A stretch of DNA of 64,000 bases, taken from NCBI RefSeq assembly GCF_008084905.1, contig NZ_VSFC01000062.1, positions 181,903 to 245,902 of the forward strand, written 5' to 3'. The notes beneath the pieces are model-generated. The model saw only the letters and a program-made list of their open reading frames with translations, did not search any database and had not been told where the DNA came from. This document shows positions 9,427 to 17,617 of the stretch, piece after piece (the first letter of the stretch is position 1; each line of letters starts with the position of its first letter). Made by a program: the position numbers and the translations under genes. Source of the DNA: Xanthomarina maritima. GTDB lineage: Bacteria; Bacteroidota; Bacteroidia; Flavobacteriales; Flavobacteriaceae.

Positions 9427-9429
9427 TTT

Positions 9430-10458
9430 TTAAACTTTATATTCTTTTACAGCATCTATAAATGCTTTGGCGTTATCTAAAGGGATGTTTGGTAAAATAC
9501 CGTGACCTAAATTTACGATATATTTATCTTTCCCAAAATCGTTAATCATTTGATGCACCATTTTTTTAATTTCTGAAGGAGGAGAAAATAATCTGGTAGG
9601 ATCGAAATTTCCTTGTAACGTGATGTTTCCACCAGTTAAATAGCGTGCATTTTGAGCTGAACATGTCCAGTCTACTCCTAATGCCGAAGCTCCAGATTTA
9701 GCCATTTCGCCTAAAGCAAACCAACACCCTTTTCCAAAAGCAATTACTGGAGCATCGTCTTTTAGAGCATCGATAATTTGTTGGATATATTGCCAAGAAA
9801 ATTCTTGATAATCTACAGGAGACAACATGCCTCCCCAAGAATCGAATACCTGAACAGCATTACAACCTGCTTTTACTTTTTCTTTTAAGTAAGCAATGGT
9901 AGTATCTGTAATTTTCTGAAGCAATTGGTGTGCAGCAATCGGATTTGTAAAACAAAACTCTTTGGCTTTATCGAAGTTTTTGCTGCCTTGACCTTGTACA
10001 CAATAACATAAAATAGTCCAAGGAGAACCAGCAAAACCAATTAACGGAATCTCGTTATTTAGTTTTTCTTTTGTTGCTTTTATGGCTTGATACACATAAT
10101 CTAATGCTATAGTTACATCTGGAACAATGACGTTATCCACATCTTTTTGAGAACGAATAGGGTTTGGCAAATAAGGTCCAAAATTTGGTTTCATTTGAAC
10201 TTCAATATTCATAGCTTGAGGTATCACTAAAATGTCGCTAAACAAAATAGCTGCATCCATTCCGTATCTTCGGATGGGTTGTACTGTAATTTCACTAGCT
10301 AGTTCTGGTGTTTGACAACGTGTAAAGAAATCGTATTTAGCTTTGATTTCCATAAATTCTGGCAAGTAACGTCCTGCTTGACGCATCATCCAAACTGGTG
10401 GACGATCTACAGTTTCACCTTTTAATGCTCTTAAAAATAAATCGTTTTTAATACTCAT
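9430..10458 (-). CDS. hemE: Uroporphyrinogen decarboxylase
   Basis: Removes the four acetate carboxyls of uroporphyrinogen III to give coproporphyrinogen III. The N-terminal family signature [16 protein letters not shown] is complete, as are [11 protein letters not shown] (with the catalytic Asp), [12 protein letters not shown] and NLGHGILP near the C-terminus. Length 342 is normal. Separated from the upstream hemC-hemD gene by 89 bases that hold two short repeat elements, so the two may not be on one uninterrupted transcript. Confidence 0.97.
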   Translation of the reverse strand: MSIKNDLFLRALKGETVDRPPVWMMRQAGRYLPEFMEIKAKYDFFTRCQTPELASEITVQPIRRYGMDAAILFSDILVIPQAMNIEVQMKPNFGPYLPNPIRSQKDVDNVIVPDVTIALDYVYQAIKATKEKLNNEIPLIGFAGSPWTILCYCVQGQGSKNFDKAKEFCFTNPIAAHQLLQKITDTTIAYLKEKVKAGCNAVQVFDSWGGMLSPVDYQEFSWQYIQQIIDALKDDAPVIAFGKGCWFALGEMAKSGASALGVDWTCSAQNARYLTGGNITLQGNFDPTRLFSPPSEIKKMVHQMINDFGKDKYIVNLGHGILPNIPLDNAKAFIDAVKEYKV

Positions 10459-10465
10459 ATTATTC

Positions 10466-10491
10466 TGTCATTCCCACTAAGGTGGGAAACT
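10466..10491. repeat. Short dispersed palindromic repeat (GTCATTCCCAC type)
   Basis: TTCCCAC (10471-10477) and GTGGGAA (10482-10488) form a perfect 7-bp inverted repeat with a 4-base loop, preceded by TGTCA. This resembles REP-like elements dispersed between genes of many Flavobacteriaceae. A decayed relative is at 14586-14612. The hairpin is followed on the plus strand by a T-run, so it might also act as an attenuator. Confidence 0.6.
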
Positions 10492-10518
10492 TTTTAATTT
10501 AATTTCTTATAATTTGAA

Positions 10519-10543
10519 AGCTTCGACAAGCTCAGCATGACAA
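10519..10543 (-). repeat. Short dispersed repeat (CTGAGCTTGTCGAAG type), copy 1
   Basis: On the minus strand this reads ATTGTCATG followed by CTGAGCTTGTCGAAGC. A second copy at 19091 matches in 22 of 24 positions. With the repeat at 10466 it forms a unit bounded by outward TGTCAT/ATGACA ends in the hemE-hemCD gap. The internal AGCTT-GTCG-AAGCT gives a small hairpin. Confidence 0.65.
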
Positions 10544-10547
10544 TATT

Positions 10548-12128
10548 TTACATATAATGCTCGTTTACCAATTCAATAACACTTTCAACAGTTGGTATTT
10601 TCGCAACCCGAACATCTTTAAAATGCTTTTTAGCTTCTAATGCTGTCGATTCTCCAATACAAAAAGCAACACCATTTGCGTGGTTTTTCTTTATATAGCT
10701 TTGAACTGTTGAAGGACTGTAAAACATAACGCCTTCAATGTTTTTGTCTACTTCAATAGCATCGTATTTGGTTTGATAGGCTTCAATTTCGTTGACTTTT
10801 ATGTTGTTTTCACCTAAAATAATAGGTAAATAATCTAGTCTTAAATCACTACAAAAATAAGTGACTTCAGTACCATCTATATATTCAACTAAATAGTTCG
10901 CTAAATCTTTAGCGTTGTTTTCTGAATGAGTAACTTTTCCAATACGTTTTTCAACCATACGCTTGGTCCTTCTACCAACACAATAAATGTTTTCGAATTT
11001 TAAATCTTCGGCTGGACAATTTGTTAAGATGGCTTCAACTGCATTTTTACTTGTAATAACAGCATTCTTAATTGGAGTCTTTAATGTAGCTAGAGGAATT
11101 CTATTCAAACTAATTTTAATAGCATCGTTGCTTTTAACTAAAAGACCTTCGTTAAATAAATGAATTTGTCCTTCGGTTAAAGATTTTGTTGAATAGATAT
11201 TGGTTTTCTTACCTTGATTTTTTATACTATCCATCAAAGTTTTTCCGCCTCTTTCTATAATGTAATTAGAACAGAATTGAGCTATATTATGATGTACTCC
11301 AAGCTTTTCGGTTTTAGTTACTTCAATTTTTTTTGTACCATCAGGACTTAATAATATACCTTTAAAAACGACCTCTTCGTTTTTATTAATATAAGCTAAA
11401 GCTCCAATAGGAGCAGTACATCCGCCTTCTAATAAATTAAGAAATTTACGTTCAATAGTTGTGCAAATTTCGGTTTCTTCATGATTAATTTCAGTACAAA
11501 TAGCTCTAACTTCTTTGTCTTCTTCTAAAGCAGTAATCATGATAGCTCCTTGGGCAGGAGCAGGAATCATCCAATCTAAATTGATAGCTTCTTCAGGTCT
11601 TATATCTAATCTGCCTAAACCAGCAGCAGCAAAAATAGCTCCATTCCAATCTTTATTTTCCTCTAGTTTTTGAAGCCTTAAATTTACATTTCCTCTTAAA
11701 CCAACGATGGTATGAGTAGGATATCTGTTTAACCATTGTGCACGACGACGTAAACTTCCAGTTGCGATAATAGCATCTTTATGAGATAAAAACTCTTCGT
11801 TATTTTTAAAAACTAACGTGTCTTTAATATTTCCACGTTTTATTACTGCAGCTTGTACAATGCCTATTGGCAATACGGTTGGAACATCTTTTAAAGAATG
11901 TACAGCAATATCAATATCTCCATTAAGCATAGAAATATCAAGTGTTTTTGTAAAAGCACCAGTAATGCCTAATTCATGTAAGGGTTTGTCTAAAACTAAA
12001 TCGCCAGTAGATTTAACTGGTACGAGTTCGGTTTTATGACCTAAACTTTCTAATTGCTGTTGTACTATTTTAGCTTGCCAAAGTGCTAATTGACTATCGC
12101 GAGTACCAATTCTAATTGTTTTAGACAT
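10548..12128 (-). CDS. hemC: HemC-HemD fusion: hydroxymethylbilane synthase / uroporphyrinogen-III synthase
   Basis: Residues 1 to about 305 are porphobilinogen deaminase: IGTRDSQLALWQA at the start, the HSLKDVP loop (77-83), GSLRRRAQW and the dipyrromethane cofactor Cys237 in EGGCTAPIGA. Residues about 310-526 match uroporphyrinogen-III synthase in layout, with IKNAVITSKNAVEAIL, YCVGRRTKRMVEK, VMFYSPSTVQSYI and FCIGESTALEAKK. One protein would therefore make and then ring-close hydroxymethylbilane without release of the unstable intermediate. Such fusions are known in Bacteroidota; a separate hemD is absent from the window. Confidence 0.93.
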   Translation of the reverse strand: MSKTIRIGTRDSQLALWQAKIVQQQLESLGHKTELVPVKSTGDLVLDKPLHELGITGAFTKTLDISMLNGDIDIAVHSLKDVPTVLPIGIVQAAVIKRGNIKDTLVFKNNEEFLSHKDAIIATGSLRRRAQWLNRYPTHTIVGLRGNVNLRLQKLEENKDWNGAIFAAAGLGRLDIRPEEAINLDWMIPAPAQGAIMITALEEDKEVRAICTEINHEETEICTTIERKFLNLLEGGCTAPIGALAYINKNEEVVFKGILLSPDGTKKIEVTKTEKLGVHHNIAQFCSNYIIERGGKTLMDSIKNQGKKTNIYSTKSLTEGQIHLFNEGLLVKSNDAIKISLNRIPLATLKTPIKNAVITSKNAVEAILTNCPAEDLKFENIYCVGRRTKRMVEKRIGKVTHSENNAKDLANYLVEYIDGTEVTYFCSDLRLDYLPIILGENNIKVNEIEAYQTKYDAIEVDKNIEGVMFYSPSTVQSYIKKNHANGVAFCIGESTALEAKKHFKDVRVAKIPTVESVIELVNEHYM

Positions 12129-12167
12129 GTTTTATGGTTTCACCTGAATGATGATTTTTTTAGATGA

Positions 12168-12175
12168 CAAAGGTA
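12168..12175 (-). promoter_or_regulatory. Putative -7 box for the hemC-hemD gene
   Basis: On the minus strand TACCTTTG, an exact match to the Bacteroidota TAnnTTTG element and identical to the one before the DtxR-family gene. It lies 40 bases before the hemC-hemD start. No clear TTTG -33 element is seen at the usual distance, so the promoter may be weak or need an activator. Confidence 0.45.
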
Positions 12176-12207
12176 ACAACTTTTAAATATTCTTACTTCA
12201 ATCATGT

Positions 12208-13467
12208 TTATATAGTTGTATTTGCATCTAATTGAAATACCTTTTTTATAAGTTCAAGGCTTTCATCTGTAGGAATAGCATCATCTTTTAAGTGATGTGC
12301 AAAATGATTTGTTATTTTTTGAATGATATTATTACTGATTAATTCTGCTTGTTCTTCATTAAAACCAGATAGTTTTTTACGTTGTGTATCTAATTCAGCA
12401 ATCTTGAAATCGTTTAATTTTAATTTTAAAGCTTTGATAGTAGGAGCAAATTTTCTAGTTTCTAACCAAGCATTAAATTCAGCTTCAACTTCTTGAATAA
12501 TCTGTTTTGCTAGAGGTATTTGCGCTTTGCGTTTTTCTAAAGTTTCGTCTGTAATTTGAGATAAATCGTCTAAATGAATCAAACTTACATTGCTTAATTC
12601 AGTCACGTTTACATTGACGTTTCTTGGAATTGATAAATCTAAAATTAACAATGGTTTTTTAGATTGAATTAATTGTTTATCAACCGTTGGATTTTGTGCT
12701 CCTGTGGCCACAATTAAAACATCTGATTGATTAATTTCTTCTTGTAAATTGGCATAATCTTTAACTAACAAATTAAATTTCCCAGCAACTTCTTCTGCCT
12801 TATTTTTAGTTCTATTAATTAAAGTAATATGTTTGTTTTTGGTGTGTTTTACAAGGTTTTCGCAAGTATTTCTGCCAATTTTACCAGTTCCAAAAAGCAA
12901 GATGTTTTTATCAGTTACATTCTCAATATTACTCATAATATATTGAACTGAAGCAAATGAAACCGAAGTGGCTCCAGAAGAAATGTTTGTTTCTGTTTTG
13001 ATACGCTTACTAGCCTGAATAACAGCATTAATTAAGCGTTCTAAAAAAGCATTAAATAAATTCTCTTTTTTAGAATTTCTAGCACTAGTTTTTAACTGAC
13101 TAATAATTTCGAAATCACCAAGAATCTGACTATCTAAACCAGATCCAACTCTAAACATATGCGAAACTGCTTCTTTTCCTTTATAGATATAAGCAACTTT
13201 TTGAAACTCTTCAACTGTTCCTTTGGTGTTTTCGCAAAGTAATTTGATAAGTTGATATGGATGTTCGGCAAAACCATAAATTTCGGTTCTGTTACAAGTA
13301 GAAGTTACAATTATACTTTCAATGCCAGCTTCTTTAGCTTGTAATAACAAGTTAGCCTTCGCATTCTCGTCTAAACTAAAATGACCTCTAATTTCGGCAT
13401 CGGCTTTTTTATAGCTTAAACCAATAGCGTAGAAGTAAGTTGTTTTCGTTGTATTCATATATTCCAT
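12208..13467 (-). CDS. hemA: Glutamyl-tRNA reductase
   Basis: NADPH-dependent reduction of glutamyl-tRNA to glutamate-1-semialdehyde, the committed step of the C5 heme pathway. The catalytic Cys lies in TSTCNRTEIYG (Cys58), followed by SGLDSQILGDFEI, then a Rossmann domain NILLFGTGKIGRNTCENL and a C-terminal dimerisation helix region. The ATG at 13467 gives 419 residues; an ATG three codons later (13458) is equally possible. First gene of the minus-strand heme run, with a good -7 box at 13490. Confidence 0.97.
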   Translation of the reverse strand: MEYMNTTKTTYFYAIGLSYKKADAEIRGHFSLDENAKANLLLQAKEAGIESIIVTSTCNRTEIYGFAEHPYQLIKLLCENTKGTVEEFQKVAYIYKGKEAVSHMFRVGSGLDSQILGDFEIISQLKTSARNSKKENLFNAFLERLINAVIQASKRIKTETNISSGATSVSFASVQYIMSNIENVTDKNILLFGTGKIGRNTCENLVKHTKNKHITLINRTKNKAEEVAGKFNLLVKDYANLQEEINQSDVLIVATGAQNPTVDKQLIQSKKPLLILDLSIPRNVNVNVTELSNVSLIHLDDLSQITDETLEKRKAQIPLAKQIIQEVEAEFNAWLETRKFAPTIKALKLKLNDFKIAELDTQRKKLSGFNEEQAELISNNIIQKITNHFAHHLKDDAIPTDESLELIKKVFQLDANTTI

Positions 13468-13489
13468 ACCTGACTTGGGAATTCTGAAA

Positions 13490-13497
13490 CAAATGTA
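13490..13497 (-). promoter_or_regulatory. Putative -7 box of the hemA promoter
   Basis: Minus-strand TACATTTG matches TAnnTTTG exactly, 23 bases before the hemA start codon. The upstream -33 region is only T-rich. This promoter is back-to-back with that of the AraC-type gene in a 188-base divergent region. Confidence 0.5.
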
Positions 13498-13591
13498 AAT
13501 TTATGTTTAGATAAAAAGTAACGCTCAAAGAACTTTAAGTATCGCTATTCGATTTTTAACTTTATTTTTTAATATAATATGATAAATGTCA

Positions 13592-13599
13592 TATTTTTG
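13592..13599 (+). promoter_or_regulatory. Putative -7 box of the AraC-type regulator promoter
   Basis: TATTTTTG matches TAnnTTTG; a T6 run at 13565-13570 could stand for the -33 element. The same -7 sequence is used by the predicted feoA promoter. Transcription would start near 13606, placing the palindrome at 13629-13649 in the leader. Confidence 0.45.
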
Positions 13600-13628
13600 C
13601 CCTCATATCAATGCTTTTAAACACATTT

Positions 13629-13649
13629 GTTTAGAATCAATCTAAATAA
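13629..13649. promoter_or_regulatory. Putative iron-box operator before the AraC-type gene
   Basis: TTTAGA-ATCAA-TCTAAA (13630-13646) is a perfect 6-bp inverted repeat with a 5-base centre, ending seven bases before the ATG at 13656. Read on the other strand, the 21-base element matches 19 of 21 positions of the element before feoA at 33037-33057. The shared site suggests one metal-responsive repressor (Fur or DtxR family) acting on both; this is inference. Confidence 0.6.
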
Positions 13650-13655
13650 AACAAT

Positions 13656-14564
13656 ATGAATTCAAGTTTTAATATTGAAAAAAACATCGCTAAAGGGACT
13701 TTTGAAGAAATTGAAATTGACAAAGATTTTTTTGTTTTAACCTATCAAAATGAAAGTGGTGATTTTGAATCTCTTGAACGTGAGATAGATAGTAGTTTTA
13801 TTCAATTTCATTATTGCTTGAAAGGATCCAGTAAATTTATTTTCAATGAAGGAAGGTATGCCTTAGATATTCAAGATGAAAATTCTCTTTTACTTTATAA
13901 TCCTCAAAGAGATTTACCAATACATTTAAACGTAAATCCACATTCTTGGTTGGTATCCGTTTTAATTTCTATTAAAAAATTTCATAGCTTGTTTTCTCAA
14001 GAAGCAGATTATATCACTTTTTTAAGTGATGATAATAAGGATAAAAAGTATTATAAAGATGGAAAAATTTCGCCTTCAATGGCAATTGTTTTAAATCAGT
14101 TGCTAAATTATAACTTAAATTCTTCTATTAAGAACTTATATTTTAAAGGAAAAGCTTACGAATTATTGAGTTTGTATTTTAATAGAAGTGAAGATGCCAA
14201 TATTGAACAATGTCCTTTTTTAGTAGATGAAACAAATGTTATTAAAATTAGAAAGGCTAAAGATATTATCATCTCTAGAATGGCAGAACCACCTACATTA
14301 CAAGAACTAGCAGACGAAATTCAATTAAGTTTAAAAAAATTAAAAGAAGGTTTTAAAGAAATTTATGGCGATTCAGTTTTCAGTTTTTTATTTGAATACA
14401 AAATGGAATTTGCCAGAAAATTATTAGAATCAGGAAGTCATAATGTCAACGAAGTTGGATTAAAAGTTGGTTACAGTACGTCCAGTCATTTTATTTCGGC
14501 ATTTAAAAAGAAATATGGAACCACTCCAAAAAAATATATAATGTCGGTATCTTCGCTGGCATAA
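13656..14564 (+). CDS. AraC family transcriptional regulator
   Basis: 302 residues. The N-terminal ~190 form a sensor domain without recognised motif; residues about 195-297 are the double helix-turn-helix of AraC/XylS proteins, with LQELADEIQLSLKKLKEGFKEIYG (first HTH) and VNEVGLKVGYSTSSHFISAFKKKYGTTPKKY (second HTH and signature). It is divergent from hemA and directly precedes hemH, and its leader holds a palindrome also found before feoA. A role in controlling heme or iron genes is inferred from this placement; the ligand is not known. Confidence 0.88.
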   Translation: MNSSFNIEKNIAKGTFEEIEIDKDFFVLTYQNESGDFESLEREIDSSFIQFHYCLKGSSKFIFNEGRYALDIQDENSLLLYNPQRDLPIHLNVNPHSWLVSVLISIKKFHSLFSQEADYITFLSDDNKDKKYYKDGKISPSMAIVLNQLLNYNLNSSIKNLYFKGKAYELLSLYFNRSEDANIEQCPFLVDETNVIKIRKAKDIIISRMAEPPTLQELADEIQLSLKKLKEGFKEIYGDSVFSFLFEYKMEFARKLLESGSHNVNEVGLKVGYSTSSHFISAFKKKYGTTPKKYIMSVSSLA

Positions 14565-14585
14565 TTTTAATTAATTAAATTAAAA

Positions 14586-14612
14586 ATGAGATTTCCACTT
14601 TTGTGGGAAATG
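14586..14612. repeat. Decayed copy of the GTCATTCCCAC-type repeat at the hemH start
   Basis: On the minus strand the segment reads ATTTCCCAC-AAAA-GTGGAAATCTC, the same layout as the repeat at 10466-10491 with an imperfect hairpin. It contains an in-frame ATG at 14586 that would lengthen hemH by ten codons, which is why the start at 14616 is preferred. Confidence 0.45.
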
Positions 14613-14615
14613 CAT

Positions 14616-15647
14616 ATGAAAGGAATATTATTTGTAAATCTTGGTTCTCCCGATAGTCCGAATCCAAAAGATGTTAAAAAATATTTGGGAGAGTTTTTAA
14701 TGGACGAACGTGTGATTGATGTCCCACTTTGGGCAAGAACACTTCTTGTAAAAGGTATTATTTTAAACACAAGACCTAAAGCTTCGGCTGCTGCTTACCA
14801 AAAAATATGGTGGGAAGAAGGTTCTCCATTAATTGTAATTTCTGAAAGACTTAAGAAAAAAGTTCAAAAAAGAATTATGTATCCTGTGGCTTTAGCCATG
14901 CGTTATGGAAGTATGACTATTAAAAAAGGATTACAAGAATTGGTAGATAAAGGTGTAGATGAAGTTTTACTTATTCCGTTGTATCCTCAGTTTGCTATGG
15001 CCACAACTGAAACTATCCTAGTTTTAACTGAAGAAATAAGAAAAGCCAACTTTCCTAATTTAACAATTACAGATCTACCAGCTTTTTATAATAATAAAGG
15101 ATATATTGAAGTGCTTTCAGATAGTATTTCGAAGCATTTAGAAGGTAAAACTTACGACCATTTATTGTTCTCATATCATGGTGTTCCAGAACGACATATT
15201 TTTAAAAGCGATGTTACTAATTCTCATTGTAAAATTGATAAAAGTTGTTGTGCAAAACCCTCAAGTGCTCATGAGTTTTGTTACAGACATCAATGTTTTG
15301 AAGTGACCAGATTGGTAGCAAAAAAATTAGATTTAAAACCAAATACATTTTCAACTAGTTTTCAATCTCGATTAGGATTTGATCCATGGTTACAACCATA
15401 TACAGATAGAACTATTGAGCGTTTAGGAAAGCAAGGCGTAAAAAATATGGCTATTGTAACTCCAGCTTTTGTAAGCGATTGCCTTGAAACTTTAGAAGAA
15501 ATTGCCATGGAAGGTCAGGAAATATTCCATGAAATTGGAGGTGATAATTTCACAACTGTCCCATGTTTGAATGACGATGATGCTTGGGTAGATTTATTGA
15601 CTGAATGGATCTTAAATTGGGCAGAACCTGAAAAACTTCCAGTTTAA
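14616..15647 (+). CDS. hemH: Ferrochelatase
   Basis: Inserts Fe2+ into protoporphyrin IX (or coproporphyrin III). Starting at 14616 gives MKGILFVNLGSPDSP, the usual ferrochelatase beginning; the ATG at 14586 would add ten residues encoded by a repeat. Catalytic His188 lies in FSYHGVPERH, and TPAFVSDCLETLEEI is the C-terminal signature with the conserved Glu. Five cysteines fall between residues 205 and 227 (HCKIDKSCC, FCYRHQC), a possible metal or [2Fe-2S] site. The stop overlaps the MATE start (TAATG). Confidence 0.96.
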   Translation: MKGILFVNLGSPDSPNPKDVKKYLGEFLMDERVIDVPLWARTLLVKGIILNTRPKASAAAYQKIWWEEGSPLIVISERLKKKVQKRIMYPVALAMRYGSMTIKKGLQELVDKGVDEVLLIPLYPQFAMATTETILVLTEEIRKANFPNLTITDLPAFYNNKGYIEVLSDSISKHLEGKTYDHLLFSYHGVPERHIFKSDVTNSHCKIDKSCCAKPSSAHEFCYRHQCFEVTRLVAKKLDLKPNTFSTSFQSRLGFDPWLQPYTDRTIERLGKQGVKNMAIVTPAFVSDCLETLEEIAMEGQEIFHEIGGDNFTTVPCLNDDDAWVDLLTEWILNWAEPEKLPV

Positions 15648-17008
15648 TGGCTAAAGTGTCTTCACAAGATTTAGGAACTCAACCAATTGGAAAGTTGCTT
15701 GTAAAACAAGCTGTTCCAGCTTCTATAGGTATTTTGGTGATGTCTTTAAATATTCTTGTAGACACTATTTTTGTTGGTAATTGGATTGGATCTACAGCAA
15801 TAGCAGCAATTAATGTGGTACTTCCCGTTTCATTTTTTATTGCAGCTTTAGGAATGTCCATTGGTATTGGAGGTTCTTCTATAATCTCTAGAGCTTTGGG
15901 TGGATATAATACAGAAAAAGCCTTAAAAACTTTTGGGAATCAAATTACCTTAACTTTATTATTTACAGTTACTCTTGTTGTTTTTGGGGTATATTATGTC
16001 GACTCCATTATTCCAACATTTGGAGGAAAAGGTGCTATTTTCGAACCTGCAAAAATTTATTATACCATAGTCCTTTATGGAGTCCCATTTTTAGCCTTGT
16101 GTATGATGGGGAATACTGTTATTAGAGCAGAAGGCAAGCCTAAATTTGCCATGTATGCTATGATGATTCCATCAGTTGGCAACCTAATTCTTGACTATTT
16201 ATTCATTAATGTTTTAGACTATGGCATGGAAGGTGCAGCTTGGGCTACGACAGCTTCCTATTTGTTGTGTTTTGGTTTTATATTTTGGTTTTTTGCCTCT
16301 AAAAATTCAGAATTAAAATTGAATTTTTCACATTTCGGACTTCAAAAATCTATTGTTTCAGAAATGGGATCTTTAGGCTTTGTAACTCTTGCAAGACAAG
16401 CTGTTGTAAGTGTTACCTATCTATTTATGAATAATATTCTCTACGATTTAGGTGGAGAATCGTCTGTAACTGCTTATGCCATTGTAGGAAGAATGCTCAT
16501 GTTTGCACTATTTCCTGTGTTTGGAATTACTCAAGGATTTTTACCAATTGCTGGATTTAATTATGGAGCAGCTAAATATACAAGAGTAAGAGAATCTATA
16601 AACACAGCAATAAAATATGCTGTTTTTTTAGCAACGATTATTTTTATACTTCTAATGATTTTCCCCGAATCTATTACCAGACTTTTTACTAATGACGTTG
16701 AGGTTTTAAAAGAAACACCAAGTGCTATGAGATGGGTTTTTGCAGCCACACCAATTATTGCCATACAATTAATTGGAGCTGCATATTTTCAAGCAATAGG
16801 AAAAGCGATTCCAGCACTTTTATTAACATTAACCAGACAAGGTTTCTTTTTTATTCCTTTAATTTTAATATTACCTATGTTTTATGGCGAATTAGGAGTT
16901 TGGATGTCCTTTCCAATTTCAGATATTTTAGCAACTATTGTTACTGCCTATTTTTTAAATAAGGAAATAAAATCGACGCTAATAATTCAACCAGTTGAAA
17001 AAGAATAA
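15647..17008 (+). CDS. MATE family efflux transporter
   Basis: 453 residues with about 12 membrane helices in two halves, typical of multidrug and toxin extrusion (NorM-like) Na+ or H+ antiporters. Features include VPASIGILVMSLNILVDTIFVG near the N-terminus and the second-half TQGFLPIAGFNYGAAKY, the conserved QG..P..G.N.GA block. It is start-stop coupled to hemH and 13 bases before hemJ. A role in porphyrin or drug export would fit this place but nothing in the sequence shows the substrate. Confidence 0.92.
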   Translation: MAKVSSQDLGTQPIGKLLVKQAVPASIGILVMSLNILVDTIFVGNWIGSTAIAAINVVLPVSFFIAALGMSIGIGGSSIISRALGGYNTEKALKTFGNQITLTLLFTVTLVVFGVYYVDSIIPTFGGKGAIFEPAKIYYTIVLYGVPFLALCMMGNTVIRAEGKPKFAMYAMMIPSVGNLILDYLFINVLDYGMEGAAWATTASYLLCFGFIFWFFASKNSELKLNFSHFGLQKSIVSEMGSLGFVTLARQAVVSVTYLFMNNILYDLGGESSVTAYAIVGRMLMFALFPVFGITQGFLPIAGFNYGAAKYTRVRESINTAIKYAVFLATIIFILLMIFPESITRLFTNDVEVLKETPSAMRWVFAATPIIAIQLIGAAYFQAIGKAIPALLLTLTRQGFFFIPLILILPMFYGELGVWMSFPISDILATIVTAYFLNKEIKSTLIIQPVEKE

Positions 17009-17021
17009 TTACATTTAAACA

Positions 17022-17570
17022 GTGGAATATTACAACTACATAAAATCACTTCATTTAATTTTTGTCATCACATGGTTCGCTGGTTTGTTTTACATACCTA
17101 GATTGTTTGTGTATCAAATTGAAGCATTTCATAAACCTTCACCAGAAAAAGAAATTCTCGGAAAGCAGCTAAAGCTTATGGCAAAAAGATTATGGATTAT
17201 TATTACTTGGCCTTCAGCTATTTTAGCAACTATATTTGCAATCTGGCTTTTAATTTTACAACCAGAATGGTTAAAACAACCATGGATGCATGTTAAATTA
17301 GCTTTTGTTTTTCTTTTATTTATTTATCAATTTAAAACACAAGTTTACTACAAACAATTGCAAAAAGATGTGGTTAAAAAGTCGTCTAATTATATGAGGC
17401 TTTGGAATGAAGGAGCCACGTTTATTCTTTTTGCAGTTGTATTTTTAGTCATTTTAAAAAGTGCTATTAATTGGGTTTTTGGAGTTATTGGAATTTTTGT
17501 TTTGGGTATTTTACTCATGTTAGGATTCAAGATTTACAAAAACATACGTTCTAAAAATCCCAATGCATAA
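17022..17570 (+). CDS. hemJ: HemJ-type protoporphyrinogen IX oxidase
   Basis: Membrane protein of the UPF0093/CopD-like family that oxidises protoporphyrinogen IX to protoporphyrin IX in organisms without HemG or HemY. The N-terminus YIKSLHLIFVITWFAGLFYIPRLFVY carries the conserved His11 and the WFAGLFYxPRLFVY block; WMHVKLAFV (His90, Lys92) and RLWNE also fit. Four to five membrane helices, 182 residues. Translation begins at a GTG (17022); no ATG is available before the conserved region. It fills the step between HemF and HemH in this island. Confidence 0.88.
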   Translation: MEYYNYIKSLHLIFVITWFAGLFYIPRLFVYQIEAFHKPSPEKEILGKQLKLMAKRLWIIITWPSAILATIFAIWLLILQPEWLKQPWMHVKLAFVFLLFIYQFKTQVYYKQLQKDVVKKSSNYMRLWNEGATFILFAVVFLVILKSAINWVFGVIGIFVLGILLMLGFKIYKNIRSKNPNA

Positions 17571-17617
17571 CTTTTTGGAGCGATTATTGTTATATTTATC
17601 GAAGCACAAATATTAGT

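Noticed and set aside
10459-10547. CRISPR array
   Set aside because: The two hairpin elements differ from each other and there are no regular spacers; no direct repeat array was seen anywhere in the window.
15647-17570. Copper resistance CopD for the gene after the MATE transporter
   Set aside because: CopD-like annotation is common, but the WFAGLFYxPRLFVY block and the heme context identify HemJ.
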